The translations under genes were made by a program, and so were the position numbers. The notes beneath the pieces are model-generated. The model saw nothing but the letters and a program-made list of their open reading frames with translations. It had not been told where the DNA came from and did no database searches. From the NCBI GenBank assembly GCA_009691845.1, contig SIAJ01000051.1, positions 1 through 38,898 on the forward strand: a stretch of 38,898 nt of DNA. Direction: 5' to 3'. The DNA comes from Gemmataceae bacterium. Lineage in GTDB: Bacteria; Planctomycetota; Planctomycetia; Gemmatales; Gemmataceae. Numbering within the stretch: the stretch's first letter is position 1; every line of letters begins with the position of its first letter. Below are positions 26,302 to 34,046 of this stretch, one piece after another.

Positions 26302-28719
26302 ATGCAACGCTTGCTTGTCTTCATCCTGGCTGTCGTTTCGGCGAGTTCCGCTTTTGCCGCGGATGAGCCGGAGGAAACCTTGCTCAAGACGGCAGGGCTT
26401 CCCATCGACCCACCGGCACTTCTCGATTTTCTGAAGCAACGTTCCCGCGAATCGATCGCCGAAGGCGAGCTGGATCCGTTTTTGAAAAAACTTGGCTCGA
26501 CGGAGGCCAAGGAAGCTAGTTTGGCGAGTACCGCCCTGATAATTCGAGGCCCATTGGCCATACCGGCCCTGCGTCGTGCGATCAACGACCTCTCTGCCAA
26601 GGCAGCGGCCGAGCGAGCCAAGAAATGTTTGAGCCAGATCGAAGGGCGTGCTGGTGCGGACCTCGTCGCGGCCACGACTCGACTCATCGGCACCAAGAAA
26701 CCCGCCCAGGCCGTTGAAGTCCTGCTCGCCTACTTGCCCTACGCGGACGATGCAATCGTTTTGGAAGCGATCGGCTCGTCGCTCTCCTCGCTCGCGTATC
26801 CCGATGGCAAGGTCCATCCCGCCTTGCTTCAGGCCATCGAGCATGACGTGCCACTGGTTCGTGCGACAGCCATCGAGGCAGTTTCAAAGGCCGATCACCC
26901 CGAAACTCGGCCTGCGATCGCCAAGAAGTTGGCAGATCCTTCGATCCCGGTTCGAAAACGGGCGGCCCTCGCACTCGCCAAAATTGAAGACCTGTCTTCG
27001 CTGCCAGTGCTCGTTGAACTGCTAGCCGATTTGACCAAGGCCGAACGAGGCCCAGTCGAAGAGATGCTGCGGAGCTTTGCGGGAGAGACGGTTCCGAAAA
27101 ACCTGCCTGTAGGCGACGACGAGAAAGATTGCAAGACACTTCGCGATGCCTGGAAGGAATGGTGGAAGAAAATTGACAGCCCAACGATACTCGAAGAGTT
27201 CCGGACGAGAACGCTCGAACCCTCGGAACGTGCGAAAGTAGTCGAGCGTATCAAACAACTGGGCGATGGCAACTATCGCCTCCGCGAGAAGGCATCGCAG
27301 GAACTGGTGCAAGCCGGGGCCAAAGTCCTGGCTGACCTGCGTGTGGCCGCGAAAGACACGGACGGAGAACGGGCCCGTCGGGCGGAGGACTGCATCACCA
27401 AGATTAATGCCAGCGATGCCAAACGTGTCCCGGGTGGTATCCCACGTCTGGTCGCATTGCGGCGTCCTGCTGGTGCGGCCTCGGCCATGCTGGGTTATCT
27501 CCCCTTCGCGGACGACGATGACCGAATGATTGCCGAGGTCAACACGGCACTCACGGCACTCGTTCTCGATTCTAATGGAAAACCCGATCCCGCAATGGTA
27601 AGTGCACTGACCGATGCCTTACCCGCACGACGCTCCGCTGCCGCGGAAGCATTGACCAAGGGGCGTGTTACGGCCTTGCGTGCAGACGTCCGGAAACTTC
27701 TGGTTGATGTGGATCCATTCGTACGTCAAGCCGTCGCGGCCGTACTCACGGTGGCGGGCGAGCAAGACGCAGTTCCCGTTCTCATCGAACTCCTCGCCGA
27801 GTTGCCATTGCATCAATCCTGGCGGGCTCAGGATGTGTTGCACCAACTCGCAGGTGATCAGTCGCCGTTGTCCATGTTGGGTGACACGCTCGAGGAACGC
27901 AAAAAGTACCGCGATCTGTGGGTAATGTGGTGGAAAGCGAATGCTGCTTCAACCGACCTGGCCAAGTTGACGAATACCCCCGGATATCTGGGTTACACGT
28001 TGCTGATTCAAGTGGGCGACAACAACGTCGGCCGCGTGGCGGAGGTCGGCCGCGACGGCAAGATTCGCTGGCAGATTCCGAACCTGAAGTATCCTGTCGA
28101 TGCATCCATCCTGCCCGGCGAACGCGTTCTGATTACGGAGTGGGACGGCAACCGAGTCGGCGAGTGGGATTTCCGCGGCAACCTCGTGTGGAAGAAGGAA
28201 GGTCTTACTGGCCGGGCTACGAATGCACAACGGCTTCCGAATGGGAACACCTTTATCTCGACCACCAATGAATTGACGGAGGTCGATCGGACCGGCCGCG
28301 TGGTCTATCAAGTGAGCGTGAAGCAAGGACTCACGGCCGGTTATCGCTCAACGAACGGCGAAATCGTCTGTTTGCGGAATGATGGGCAAGTCGCTCGCTA
28401 CGACACGGCCGGCAAGGAATTGAAAACCTTTCCCTCCAATCGCGATGCCTCCTGGACGAGCGGCATCGATCTCATGCGCAATGGCAACATCCTGGTTTCC
28501 CAGCCCACACCGAGGCAAAAGGTGACGGAGTACACGCCCGATGGCAAAGTGGTCAAGGAGTGGGCAGCCCCGCAGGTGACCACCGCGACCAAGATGTCGA
28601 ACGGCAACATCCTGGCCGCCAGCCACCACGAGCAGAAGGTGATTGAATACGATCCATCCGGGAAGAAGGTTTGGGAGTACAAGGACGAGTACCACATTTT
28701 CCGGGCACGAAGGCGATGA
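26302..28719 (+). CDS. secreted protein: two HEAT modules plus C-terminal propeller-like domain
   Basis: An 805-residue protein with a signal peptide (LLVFILAVVSASSAFAADE). Two homologous modules of about 260 residues follow (residues about 25-290 and 300-550). Each has HEAT-like helices, a LAYLPYADD / LGYLPFADD core, and ends with a tryptophan motif (WKEWWKK, WVMWWKA). Residues about 555-805 form a propeller-like repeat with 'DGKIRWQIPN', 'NGNTFISTTNELTEVDRTG', 'NGNILVSQPTPRQKVTEYTP' and 'NGNILAASHHEQKVIEYDPS'. A pattern of NGN-I-L and GKxVWE turns occurs, as in PQQ-like or arylsulfotransferase-like domains. The function is unknown; protein-protein or ligand binding in the periplasm is likely. 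The internal duplication is plain from the sequence. Confidence 0.82.
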   Translation: MQRLLVFILAVVSASSAFAADEPEETLLKTAGLPIDPPALLDFLKQRSRESIAEGELDPFLKKLGSTEAKEASLASTALIIRGPLAIPALRRAINDLSAKAAAERAKKCLSQIEGRAGADLVAATTRLIGTKKPAQAVEVLLAYLPYADDAIVLEAIGSSLSSLAYPDGKVHPALLQAIEHDVPLVRATAIEAVSKADHPETRPAIAKKLADPSIPVRKRAALALAKIEDLSSLPVLVELLADLTKAERGPVEEMLRSFAGETVPKNLPVGDDEKDCKTLRDAWKEWWKKIDSPTILEEFRTRTLEPSERAKVVERIKQLGDGNYRLREKASQELVQAGAKVLADLRVAAKDTDGERARRAEDCITKINASDAKRVPGGIPRLVALRRPAGAASAMLGYLPFADDDDRMIAEVNTALTALVLDSNGKPDPAMVSALTDALPARRSAAAEALTKGRVTALRADVRKLLVDVDPFVRQAVAAVLTVAGEQDAVPVLIELLAELPLHQSWRAQDVLHQLAGDQSPLSMLGDTLEERKKYRDLWVMWWKANAASTDLAKLTNTPGYLGYTLLIQVGDNNVGRVAEVGRDGKIRWQIPNLKYPVDASILPGERVLITEWDGNRVGEWDFRGNLVWKKEGLTGRATNAQRLPNGNTFISTTNELTEVDRTGRVVYQVSVKQGLTAGYRSTNGEIVCLRNDGQVARYDTAGKELKTFPSNRDASWTSGIDLMRNGNILVSQPTPRQKVTEYTPDGKVVKEWAAPQVTTATKMSNGNILAASHHEQKVIEYDPSGKKVWEYKDEYHIFRARRR

Positions 28720-29027
28720 GGAAATGGCTCATGATTGCTCTGTAGAAAAGCAACCTCTTCCCGATTTGTTTGTGAGGACGGACCTCCGGTCTGTCCGTTC
28801 CCCTGGCCGAAGAATCGCCCGAATTGGGCACTTTAAGGAAGGACAGACCGGAGGTCCGTCCCCACGAGTTCAACTCTTGAAGCAGATTTTCGACAGAGCA
28901 GATCAGGATGGATTGGGAAGCCCGCCCAGTATGGCACGGGGGTTACGAAAGCGCCTCGCAACATCCTGGCACGCCGGGATCCACCAATGAACAAACGGCA
29001 CCGTCGTGCTTCCGATACCGGATGGGC
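28720..29027. other. convergent intergenic region with family A repeat
   Basis: Between the HEAT/propeller gene and the selenoprotein gene. It holds the inverted repeat 28772-28865 and no gene that I can support. Confidence 0.5.
28772..28865. repeat. inverted repeat, 25 bp arms with one mismatch (family A, copy 2)
   Basis: The arm 28772-28796 (GTGAGGACGGACCTCCGG...) faces its complement 28841-28865, with one mismatch, across a 44-base loop. It is the same family as 18472-18573; the CTCTGG of copy 1 is CTCCGG here and the opposite arm changes to match. Confidence 0.92.
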
Positions 29028-29705
29028 TTACTTCACGTTCTTCTTCAACCAGTCCTCGACTTCGCTGGTCTTGAAGCCGCCCGGACCTCTTCCTCCGTAC
29101 AGGGCGACCTTGCCATCGACGCCGACGATCGCCATACGATCCGGCCAGCCGGCATAGGCCGCGTTCACTTTGTTGTCGATCTTGTCCACGACGACCGGCA
29201 TGGTCAGCTTGAGTTCCTTGACAGTTTCCAAAGCTAGTACGCGTCGTTCTTCAAGCGTGTCGGTCTGCTTGACGACCTTGCCGTCGAGAATACCAGGGAT
29301 CTTCGATCCGGGGTGGGCCTCGCGAATATACACCAACAAGAACTCGGCCTTATCCTTGTAGGCTTGATAGAGCCGTTCCAGGTCGCCAGACTGGCGACGG
29401 AAGGGCGGTCAGGTACAACTCCCAAAGATGAGCACGACCGGCTTCTTGGCGTGCAAGCCGGACAATGTCACTTGCTTCTTCCCGGTTGGATCCATCAGGG
29501 TGAAGTCCACAGCCGGGGCACCCACCTTCAGCGAGTCCGCGTAGCGTTCCCCCTTGGCGGGTGGGGCGTTGAGTTCGCCCGTGCGGCCCTTCTCTTTCGC
29601 AGCTTTCTGTGCCGGCGTCTGCGCGTTCAGGTCCGGGGCCACGACTGCCGCCACGCCGAGCATGAGGCAGGCGCCGGCGAAAGCCCGAGGGAGATTCGTC
29701 ATCAT
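29028..29705 (-). CDS. deiodinase-like selenoprotein with in-frame TGA (Sec99)
   Basis: The TGA at 29409-29411 (minus strand) is read as selenocysteine, joining two open frames in the same phase into a 225-residue protein. The N-terminal half has a signal peptide (ACLMLGVAAVVAPDLNAQ) and then VGAPAVDFTLMDPTGKK and VVLIFGSCT. After the TGA the frame continues PPFRRQSGDLERLYQAYKD and FLLVYIREAHPG, and ends DWLKKNVK. GSCT-Sec-PPF and YIREAH are the active-site and downstream motifs of iodothyronine-deiodinase-like thioredoxin-fold proteins. A SECIS-like hairpin follows the TGA. Its likely role is a secreted thiol or reductive halogen-transfer enzyme; the substrate is unknown. The start is one of two ATGs at 29705 and 29702, after AAGGGA. 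Confidence 0.88.
29373..29408 (-). promoter_or_regulatory. bacterial SECIS-like hairpin after the TGA
   Basis: On the minus strand, directly after the TGA, CCG and TTCC of the 5' side pair with GGAA and CGG of the 3' side. The top stem GTCGCC-GGCGAC (6 bp) closes a 5-base loop AGTCT, whose G is at loop position 2. The loop begins 17 bases after the TGA. Stem, distance and G placement agree with what is known of bacterial SECIS elements bound by SelB. The bulges are three bases on one side and two on the other. Confidence 0.8.
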
Positions 29706-30147
29706 GTATTTCCCTTCGAGGAAGAGGGGCGATTTATCGTACGACCCAATCATTACCCATACTATACAACCCGAACGAACCGAGGAGGTTTCGCAGCGGC
29801 GCTTCCCGGTTGTTTTTATCACGCCGGCGCTCGAGCGATGGCACCTCGTTTCCCAAGACAGGAATCCGCTTGCGATCCGTGCCGAGGCGGAGGCAATCCT
29901 GTTGATTGGAGGATTGTCGCGAATTGAAAACCACGCTGAGGAGTTACGTCGATCGTGTAATCGCAAGCTGTGCTCCATTCGCCACGAAGATGCGGCACAA
30001 TAACTTGCGTTCTCCATCGTGCAAGCAATGCCTATCGGCGATCCCAATCCTCTCGTGATCCTAACCCACTAGCCCCCTTCCCAGTTGCCCCAGCCGTGCT
30101 TCCCGAATACTCTCGCCATAACGATCTGTCCTGCCTTGTGAGCAGCC
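29706..30147. other. 442 bp divergent gap, nothing recognised
   Basis: Lies between the selenoprotein start (minus) and the membrane-protein start (plus). It is slightly less GC-rich near 29740-29770, with a possible TATAGT -10 box at 29761-29766 for the selenoprotein strand. No gene is supported. Confidence 0.4.
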
Positions 30148-31044
30148 GTGAGCAACGCATTCGAATTCGATGACGACGATGACCACGATACTCGACCTCG
30201 CTCTCGGCCACGACGCCAAGAAAAGGACGACGATGACCGCGACTCTCGGCCTCGCGCCCGGTCACGACGACGCGACGACGATGACTACGACGATCCGCCG
30301 CCACGCCGTCGTGGCCCTGCTCGATCCACGATTCGTTCCTCCCCGCTCCGATTTATCACCCCCGGCACATTTGGGATGGCAGTCCTTCTGTTCTTTCTTC
30401 CGTGGACCGATCTGAGTTGCAATGGCCCGACGGGGAGGATGCAGATTGTCACCCAGTCCGGCTTGCAATCGGCCATTGGCGAGGCCTCCGAAGGTGGTGG
30501 CATCGCCAGGCAGCGTGAGGAGCAGGAGAGGATGACCGGGAAGAAGGCGAACAACAAACTAGATCTTGGCGAACTGCGGCGAGAGCAGATTCAAAAAGTT
30601 GGGGCCGGGAATAAGGACGATGGGCCGGAAAAAGCCCCGATGCTCTGGCTGTATCTCGTCGTCTTGCTTGCGGGGTCGATCGTTCCGGCTATCCTCGCGG
30701 CGAACCGCCTCCGTGGCGGGCTCGTCCTCGGTTTCGCCGGATTCGCGGTTCTGCTCCTGCTCATCCAGTTGCTCATCGGTTTCCCGCTTGCGAGTACCGC
30801 TGCCGAGTTCAATACTGACACCAAGAAGGTTGGCAACGTCGGCAAGAACATCGGCATGGGGGAAGCCAACATGTTCGGAAAAATGGAGATGAAGTGTTCC
30901 TATCTCCCCTCGTTCTGGATCACGTTTTTGATGCTGATCGGGTCCGGGGCCCTCGGGCTAGTCCAGGTGATTCAGGGTGGTGGGCCAAAGACCTCGAGAG
31001 GGAGATCGAATCGGCGGCCACGCGATGACCCCGATAATGACTAA
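30148..31044 (+). CDS. membrane protein with charged Asp/Arg-rich N-terminus
   Basis: A 298-residue protein from a GTG at 30148; the only alternative Met is beyond the acidic tract. Residues about 8-60 are a repeated Asp-Arg run. Four hydrophobic helices follow at about 72-90, 164-186, 190-214 and 260-285, with a soluble part between the first and second. I do not recognise a family; such D/R-rich N-termini are common in planctomycete membrane proteins. The last part is basic. The FGase-like gene starts 15 bp downstream with GAGGAG before it, so they form one operon. Confidence 0.7.
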   Translation: MSNAFEFDDDDDHDTRPRSRPRRQEKDDDDRDSRPRARSRRRDDDDYDDPPPRRRGPARSTIRSSPLRFITPGTFGMAVLLFFLPWTDLSCNGPTGRMQIVTQSGLQSAIGEASEGGGIARQREEQERMTGKKANNKLDLGELRREQIQKVGAGNKDDGPEKAPMLWLYLVVLLAGSIVPAILAANRLRGGLVLGFAGFAVLLLLIQLLIGFPLASTAAEFNTDTKKVGNVGKNIGMGEANMFGKMEMKCSYLPSFWITFLMLIGSGALGLVQVIQGGGPKTSRGRSNRRPRDDPDND

Positions 31045-31059
31045 TCGAGGAGATAGTTC

Positions 31060-31878
31060 ATGGGCAGGTGCATATTTTTCTTCGTCGTCGTTGCCTGCGC
31101 GAATTCGGGCTTCGGTCAGGAACGGCCAGAGTCGACTGCCGATTTTATCGTTCATCAGCGTGGTGCATCTCCCATTCTGATCACGGCACCGCACGGAGGG
31201 CGCACCGCCATTCCGGGAATTGCCGAGCGGCGGGGCAACGGCATCGACAAGTTTGTCGTGGTTCGCGACGACAATACTCTGGAACTTGCAGAAAAGCTTG
31301 CAGCGAGTGTTGAGAAGGCGACGGGAAGAAAGCCGCACCTGATCGCTGCCAAGTTTGAACGCAAACAGGTCGATGTCAATCGCCCGTCAACCGGTGCTTA
31401 CGAGGACGAAAAGGCCAAGCCGTTTTACGACGCCTATCACCAGGCGATCGCCGACGCTTGCAAGAACATTCAAAAGAACTGGGGACGCGGGCTATTGCTC
31501 GACATCCACGGCCAGGGGGTCGATGCCGACGCCATTTTCCGTGGGACCACGAACGACAAAAGCGTGACCGCCCTCATCGATCGCTTCGGCAAGCAGGCCA
31601 TCAGCGGCCCAAAGGGATTGTTCGGCCAACTCGAAAAGCAATCGTTCAAGATAATTCCCGCAAACGATTCAAAGGACAAGGAGGACAGCCGCTTCAACGG
31701 TGGCCACACCGTGCGCACTTACGGCAGTCACGATGGTCAGGCGATCGATGCGATCCAACTCGAACTCGGCGGCAAGTTGCGAGCGAAGGCGAACCTGGAC
31801 GTGACCGCCAACAAAATTGCCGATGCCGTGAAATCGTTCGCGAAGGAGTACTTGCCGGAGAAGCGAGTGAAGGAGTGA
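31060..31878 (+). CDS. N-formylglutamate amidohydrolase-like secreted protein
   Basis: A 272-residue protein with a signal peptide (CIFFFVVVACANSGFGQ). The N-formylglutamate amidohydrolase (FGase) pattern is visible: SPILITAPHGGRTAIPG, then DVNRPSTGAYEDEKAKPFYDAYHQAI, then LLLDIHGQG and the C-terminal RFNGGHTVRTYGSHDGQAID with IQLELGG. The metal-binding His, Asp and Glu are kept. The classical enzyme of histidine breakdown is cytoplasmic, so an exported version may act on other N-acyl or peptide substrates; this is inference. It lies 15 bp after the membrane-protein gene, with a strong GAGGAG site. Confidence 0.82.
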   Translation: MGRCIFFFVVVACANSGFGQERPESTADFIVHQRGASPILITAPHGGRTAIPGIAERRGNGIDKFVVVRDDNTLELAEKLAASVEKATGRKPHLIAAKFERKQVDVNRPSTGAYEDEKAKPFYDAYHQAIADACKNIQKNWGRGLLLDIHGQGVDADAIFRGTTNDKSVTALIDRFGKQAISGPKGLFGQLEKQSFKIIPANDSKDKEDSRFNGGHTVRTYGSHDGQAIDAIQLELGGKLRAKANLDVTANKIADAVKSFAKEYLPEKRVKE

Positions 31879-32229
31879 ATGAAGACGATCACCCCGAAAT
31901 ACTCCGGACGGCCAAGTCTCAATCAAATACCGATCACGAAAATACGAAAGAAAAACTCATGTGACCATATTTCGTTTTTCGTTCTTTCGCGCTTTCGTGA
32001 TCGCTTTTTTGCGACCGTGTCGCGAAGAGTCTCTCGCGTTTCAATGAATGCTTCTGGCCACTCGTCTGCTGTCCCTCCAAAGATGGAAATTTTTTTGCCA
32101 CTGGGCTTGTGCTTGATAGTGATCTACTGTACACTATATGAGTTGGAGGGGAGGTTGCCTCCAAGCTACCGCTTGGTAAGCACTTAGGATTCGGCGGAGA
32201 CTTTCGCCGAGAACCAGTGGTGTCAGGAA
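31879..32229. other. 351 bp gap with inverted repeat
   Basis: Contains the inverted repeat 31931-32003 and a small hairpin CCAAGC-GCTTGG at 32161-32176. I see no gene here. Confidence 0.5.
31931..32003. repeat. imperfect inverted repeat with CGATCACGAAA ends
   Basis: CGATCACGAAA at 31931-31941 faces TTTCGTGATCG at 31993-32003, and ACGAAAG and GAAAAAC inside pair with CTTTCG-type and GTTTTTC-type runs. It is AT-rich compared with the other repeats and followed by CTTTTTT, so it could end transcription. Confidence 0.7.
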
Positions 32230-32607
32230 ATGTCCACTTTTGTCCACGAAAACAAAAGATCGTTGTTAGCCTTTGAACTCGCTTCGGTAAATTCCGTGGC
32301 CGAGGCCGCCCAAAAATTCCTGGTTTGTCACAAGACAATCTATCGCCAACTCAAAAAGCCCGAGTTTCGACTACTTGTCCACCGATATCGCGACCAAATG
32401 CTTGCAAGCGCCGTGGGTCGCCTAACGAATTGCATGATTCGAGCCGCTGATTCATTGGGGTCCACGCTCGATTCCGACAATCCCCACATTCGGGTTCGAG
32501 CATCGCGTGCGATCATCAGTTTGGGGCTGGACCTGCGCGACGCAGTCGAAACGAACGGACGCCTTGACGAGGTCGAAAGTGAATTAGAAAGCCGCAGGAT
32601 GGCGTGA
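32230..32607 (+). CDS. small helix-turn-helix protein
   Basis: A 125-residue protein. Residues about 20-45 (SVAEAAQKFLVCHKTIYRQL) form a helix-turn-helix of the type seen in phage terminase small subunits and transposase-like proteins. A helical second half follows (RASRAIISLGLDLRDAVE). The ATG at 32230 follows AGGA. The cytochrome gene begins 65 bp downstream. It could be a remnant of a mobile element or a regulator of its neighbour; I cannot choose between them. Confidence 0.65.
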   Translation: MSTFVHENKRSLLAFELASVNSVAEAAQKFLVCHKTIYRQLKKPEFRLLVHRYRDQMLASAVGRLTNCMIRAADSLGSTLDSDNPHIRVRASRAIISLGLDLRDAVETNGRLDEVESELESRRMA

Positions 32608-32672
32608 TCCCCCTCGAATCCTGCCGGTTGCCTATGGTAAACTCTGTTCATCGAACTGAAGGGGCATTCGCC

Positions 32673-34001
32673 ATGCGCTACACAATCCTGACGCTCATGC
32701 TTCTGCTCCTGTCCTTTCCCGCCGTTGCAGCCGATCCGACGGCGGCCGAGCGTGGCTACAAGGCTTTGATAGGCACCGCGTTCATTCCCGCCGCCTGGCG
32801 GCCGCCCGCGTACGACAACGTCTGGAAACGCTGGGCCGGGGTGTCCGAAAAGCCGGCCGACTACGATGCTGCCTTTCGCGATTACTACGGACTGCACCCG
32901 GCTCCCTACGAGAACGAAAAACTGCCGATGGGTTTGCGGCCCGGCCAGTTCCTGTTCGTGAAGGGGATCGCCATGGATTGCCTGTTGTGCCACGGCAGTT
33001 CGATTTTGGGGAAGAGTCACATCGGGCTCGGCAATTCTTCGTTGGACGTGCAAGCAGTCTTTGAGGATCTCTCGGCCGCGGACGGCCGGAGTCCGAAATT
33101 ACCGTTCACATTCAGCAACGTCCGCGGAACTTCGGAGGCTGGCTCGTTCGCGGTATACCTGCTCGGCTTCCGCGAGCCTGATTTGTCGATGAAGAAGTGG
33201 GAGGACCTTGGCCTACACCCCGACCAGTGCGAGGACGTGCCCGCCTGGTGGCTGCTCAAGAAGAAAAAGACCATGTACCACACAGGCGGAGCGAATGCCC
33301 GTTCGGTACGTTCGAAGATGCAGTTCATGCTCACGCCAGTCACGCCGGCCAGTGCATTCGACAAGCACGAAGCCGCCTTCAAGGACATCAACGAATACCT
33401 GATGACCATCGAGGCCCCGAAGAACCCGCATCCGATCGATAAGGAACTGGCAGGCAAAGGCGAGCAACTCTTCCGGGCGAACTGTGCCGAATGTCACGGC
33501 ACCTATGGCGAGAAGTGGACGTACCCGAATCGCATTGTCCCGCTGAAGGAGATCGGCACCGACCCGAAGCGATACGAAGGCATCCAGGACAGGTTCGGCG
33601 AGGAGTACAACAAGTCGTGGTTCGCCAAGGAGGAGCCGAAGGCGTATCCGGTAATCCCAACGAAAGGCTACCAGGCTCCGCCGCTCGACGGCATCTGGGC
33701 GACAGCTCCCTACCTGCACAACGGCAGTGTGCCAACGCTGTACCACGTGCTGAACTCGAAGTCTCGGCCCAAGATGTTCACACGTTCGTATAAGACCGGC
33801 GAGGCCGACTACGATGCCAAGCACGTTGGCTGGAAGTTCAAGGAAATGCAGGGTTTGCCGGATGGCAAATTGCATCCGCACGAGGAACGCAAGATTTACG
33901 ATACGTCGAAGCCTGGGCGTTCGAATGTTGGGCACACGTTCGGTGATGCCCTGACGGACGAAGAACGCATGGCGGTGCTTGAGTATTTGAAGACACTGTG
34001 A
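32673..34001 (+). CDS. secreted di-haem cytochrome c (RoxA/peroxidase-like)
   Basis: A 442-residue protein from the ATG at 32673 (after AAGGGG), with a signal peptide (LLLLSFPAVAADPTA). There are two haem c sites: C103-L-L-C106-H107 and C271-A-E-C274-H275. The C-terminal GYQAPPLDGIWATAPYLHNGSVPTLYHVL is the typical motif of large di-haem cytochromes related to RoxA and cytochrome c peroxidase. It functions in the periplasm as an electron carrier or oxidase-like enzyme; the partner is not in the window. The longer frame up to 32604 is not used. Confidence 0.9.
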   Translation: MRYTILTLMLLLLSFPAVAADPTAAERGYKALIGTAFIPAAWRPPAYDNVWKRWAGVSEKPADYDAAFRDYYGLHPAPYENEKLPMGLRPGQFLFVKGIAMDCLLCHGSSILGKSHIGLGNSSLDVQAVFEDLSAADGRSPKLPFTFSNVRGTSEAGSFAVYLLGFREPDLSMKKWEDLGLHPDQCEDVPAWWLLKKKKTMYHTGGANARSVRSKMQFMLTPVTPASAFDKHEAAFKDINEYLMTIEAPKNPHPIDKELAGKGEQLFRANCAECHGTYGEKWTYPNRIVPLKEIGTDPKRYEGIQDRFGEEYNKSWFAKEEPKAYPVIPTKGYQAPPLDGIWATAPYLHNGSVPTLYHVLNSKSRPKMFTRSYKTGEADYDAKHVGWKFKEMQGLPDGKLHPHEERKIYDTSKPGRSNVGHTFGDALTDEERMAVLEYLKTL

Positions 34002-34005
34002 TTTG

Positions 34006-34031
34006 CCCCCCCTCCGAAGCGGAGAGGGGGG
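34006..34031. repeat. GC-rich hairpin between cytochrome and MBL genes
   Basis: CCCCCCCTCCG (34006-34016) pairs with CGGAGAGGGGGG (34020-34031) with a small bulge around the loop AAG. It lies 5 bp after the cytochrome stop and 15 bp before the next ATG, so it may limit read-through or hide the ribosome-binding site. Confidence 0.7.
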
Positions 34032-34046
34032 AGAAAGACCCAACTT

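Noticed and set aside
29409..29411. TGA in the selenoprotein as a sequencing error or pseudogene
   Set aside because: The codon is exactly at the Sec position of the family, the phase is unbroken and a SECIS-like hairpin follows, so a real Sec codon is far more likely.
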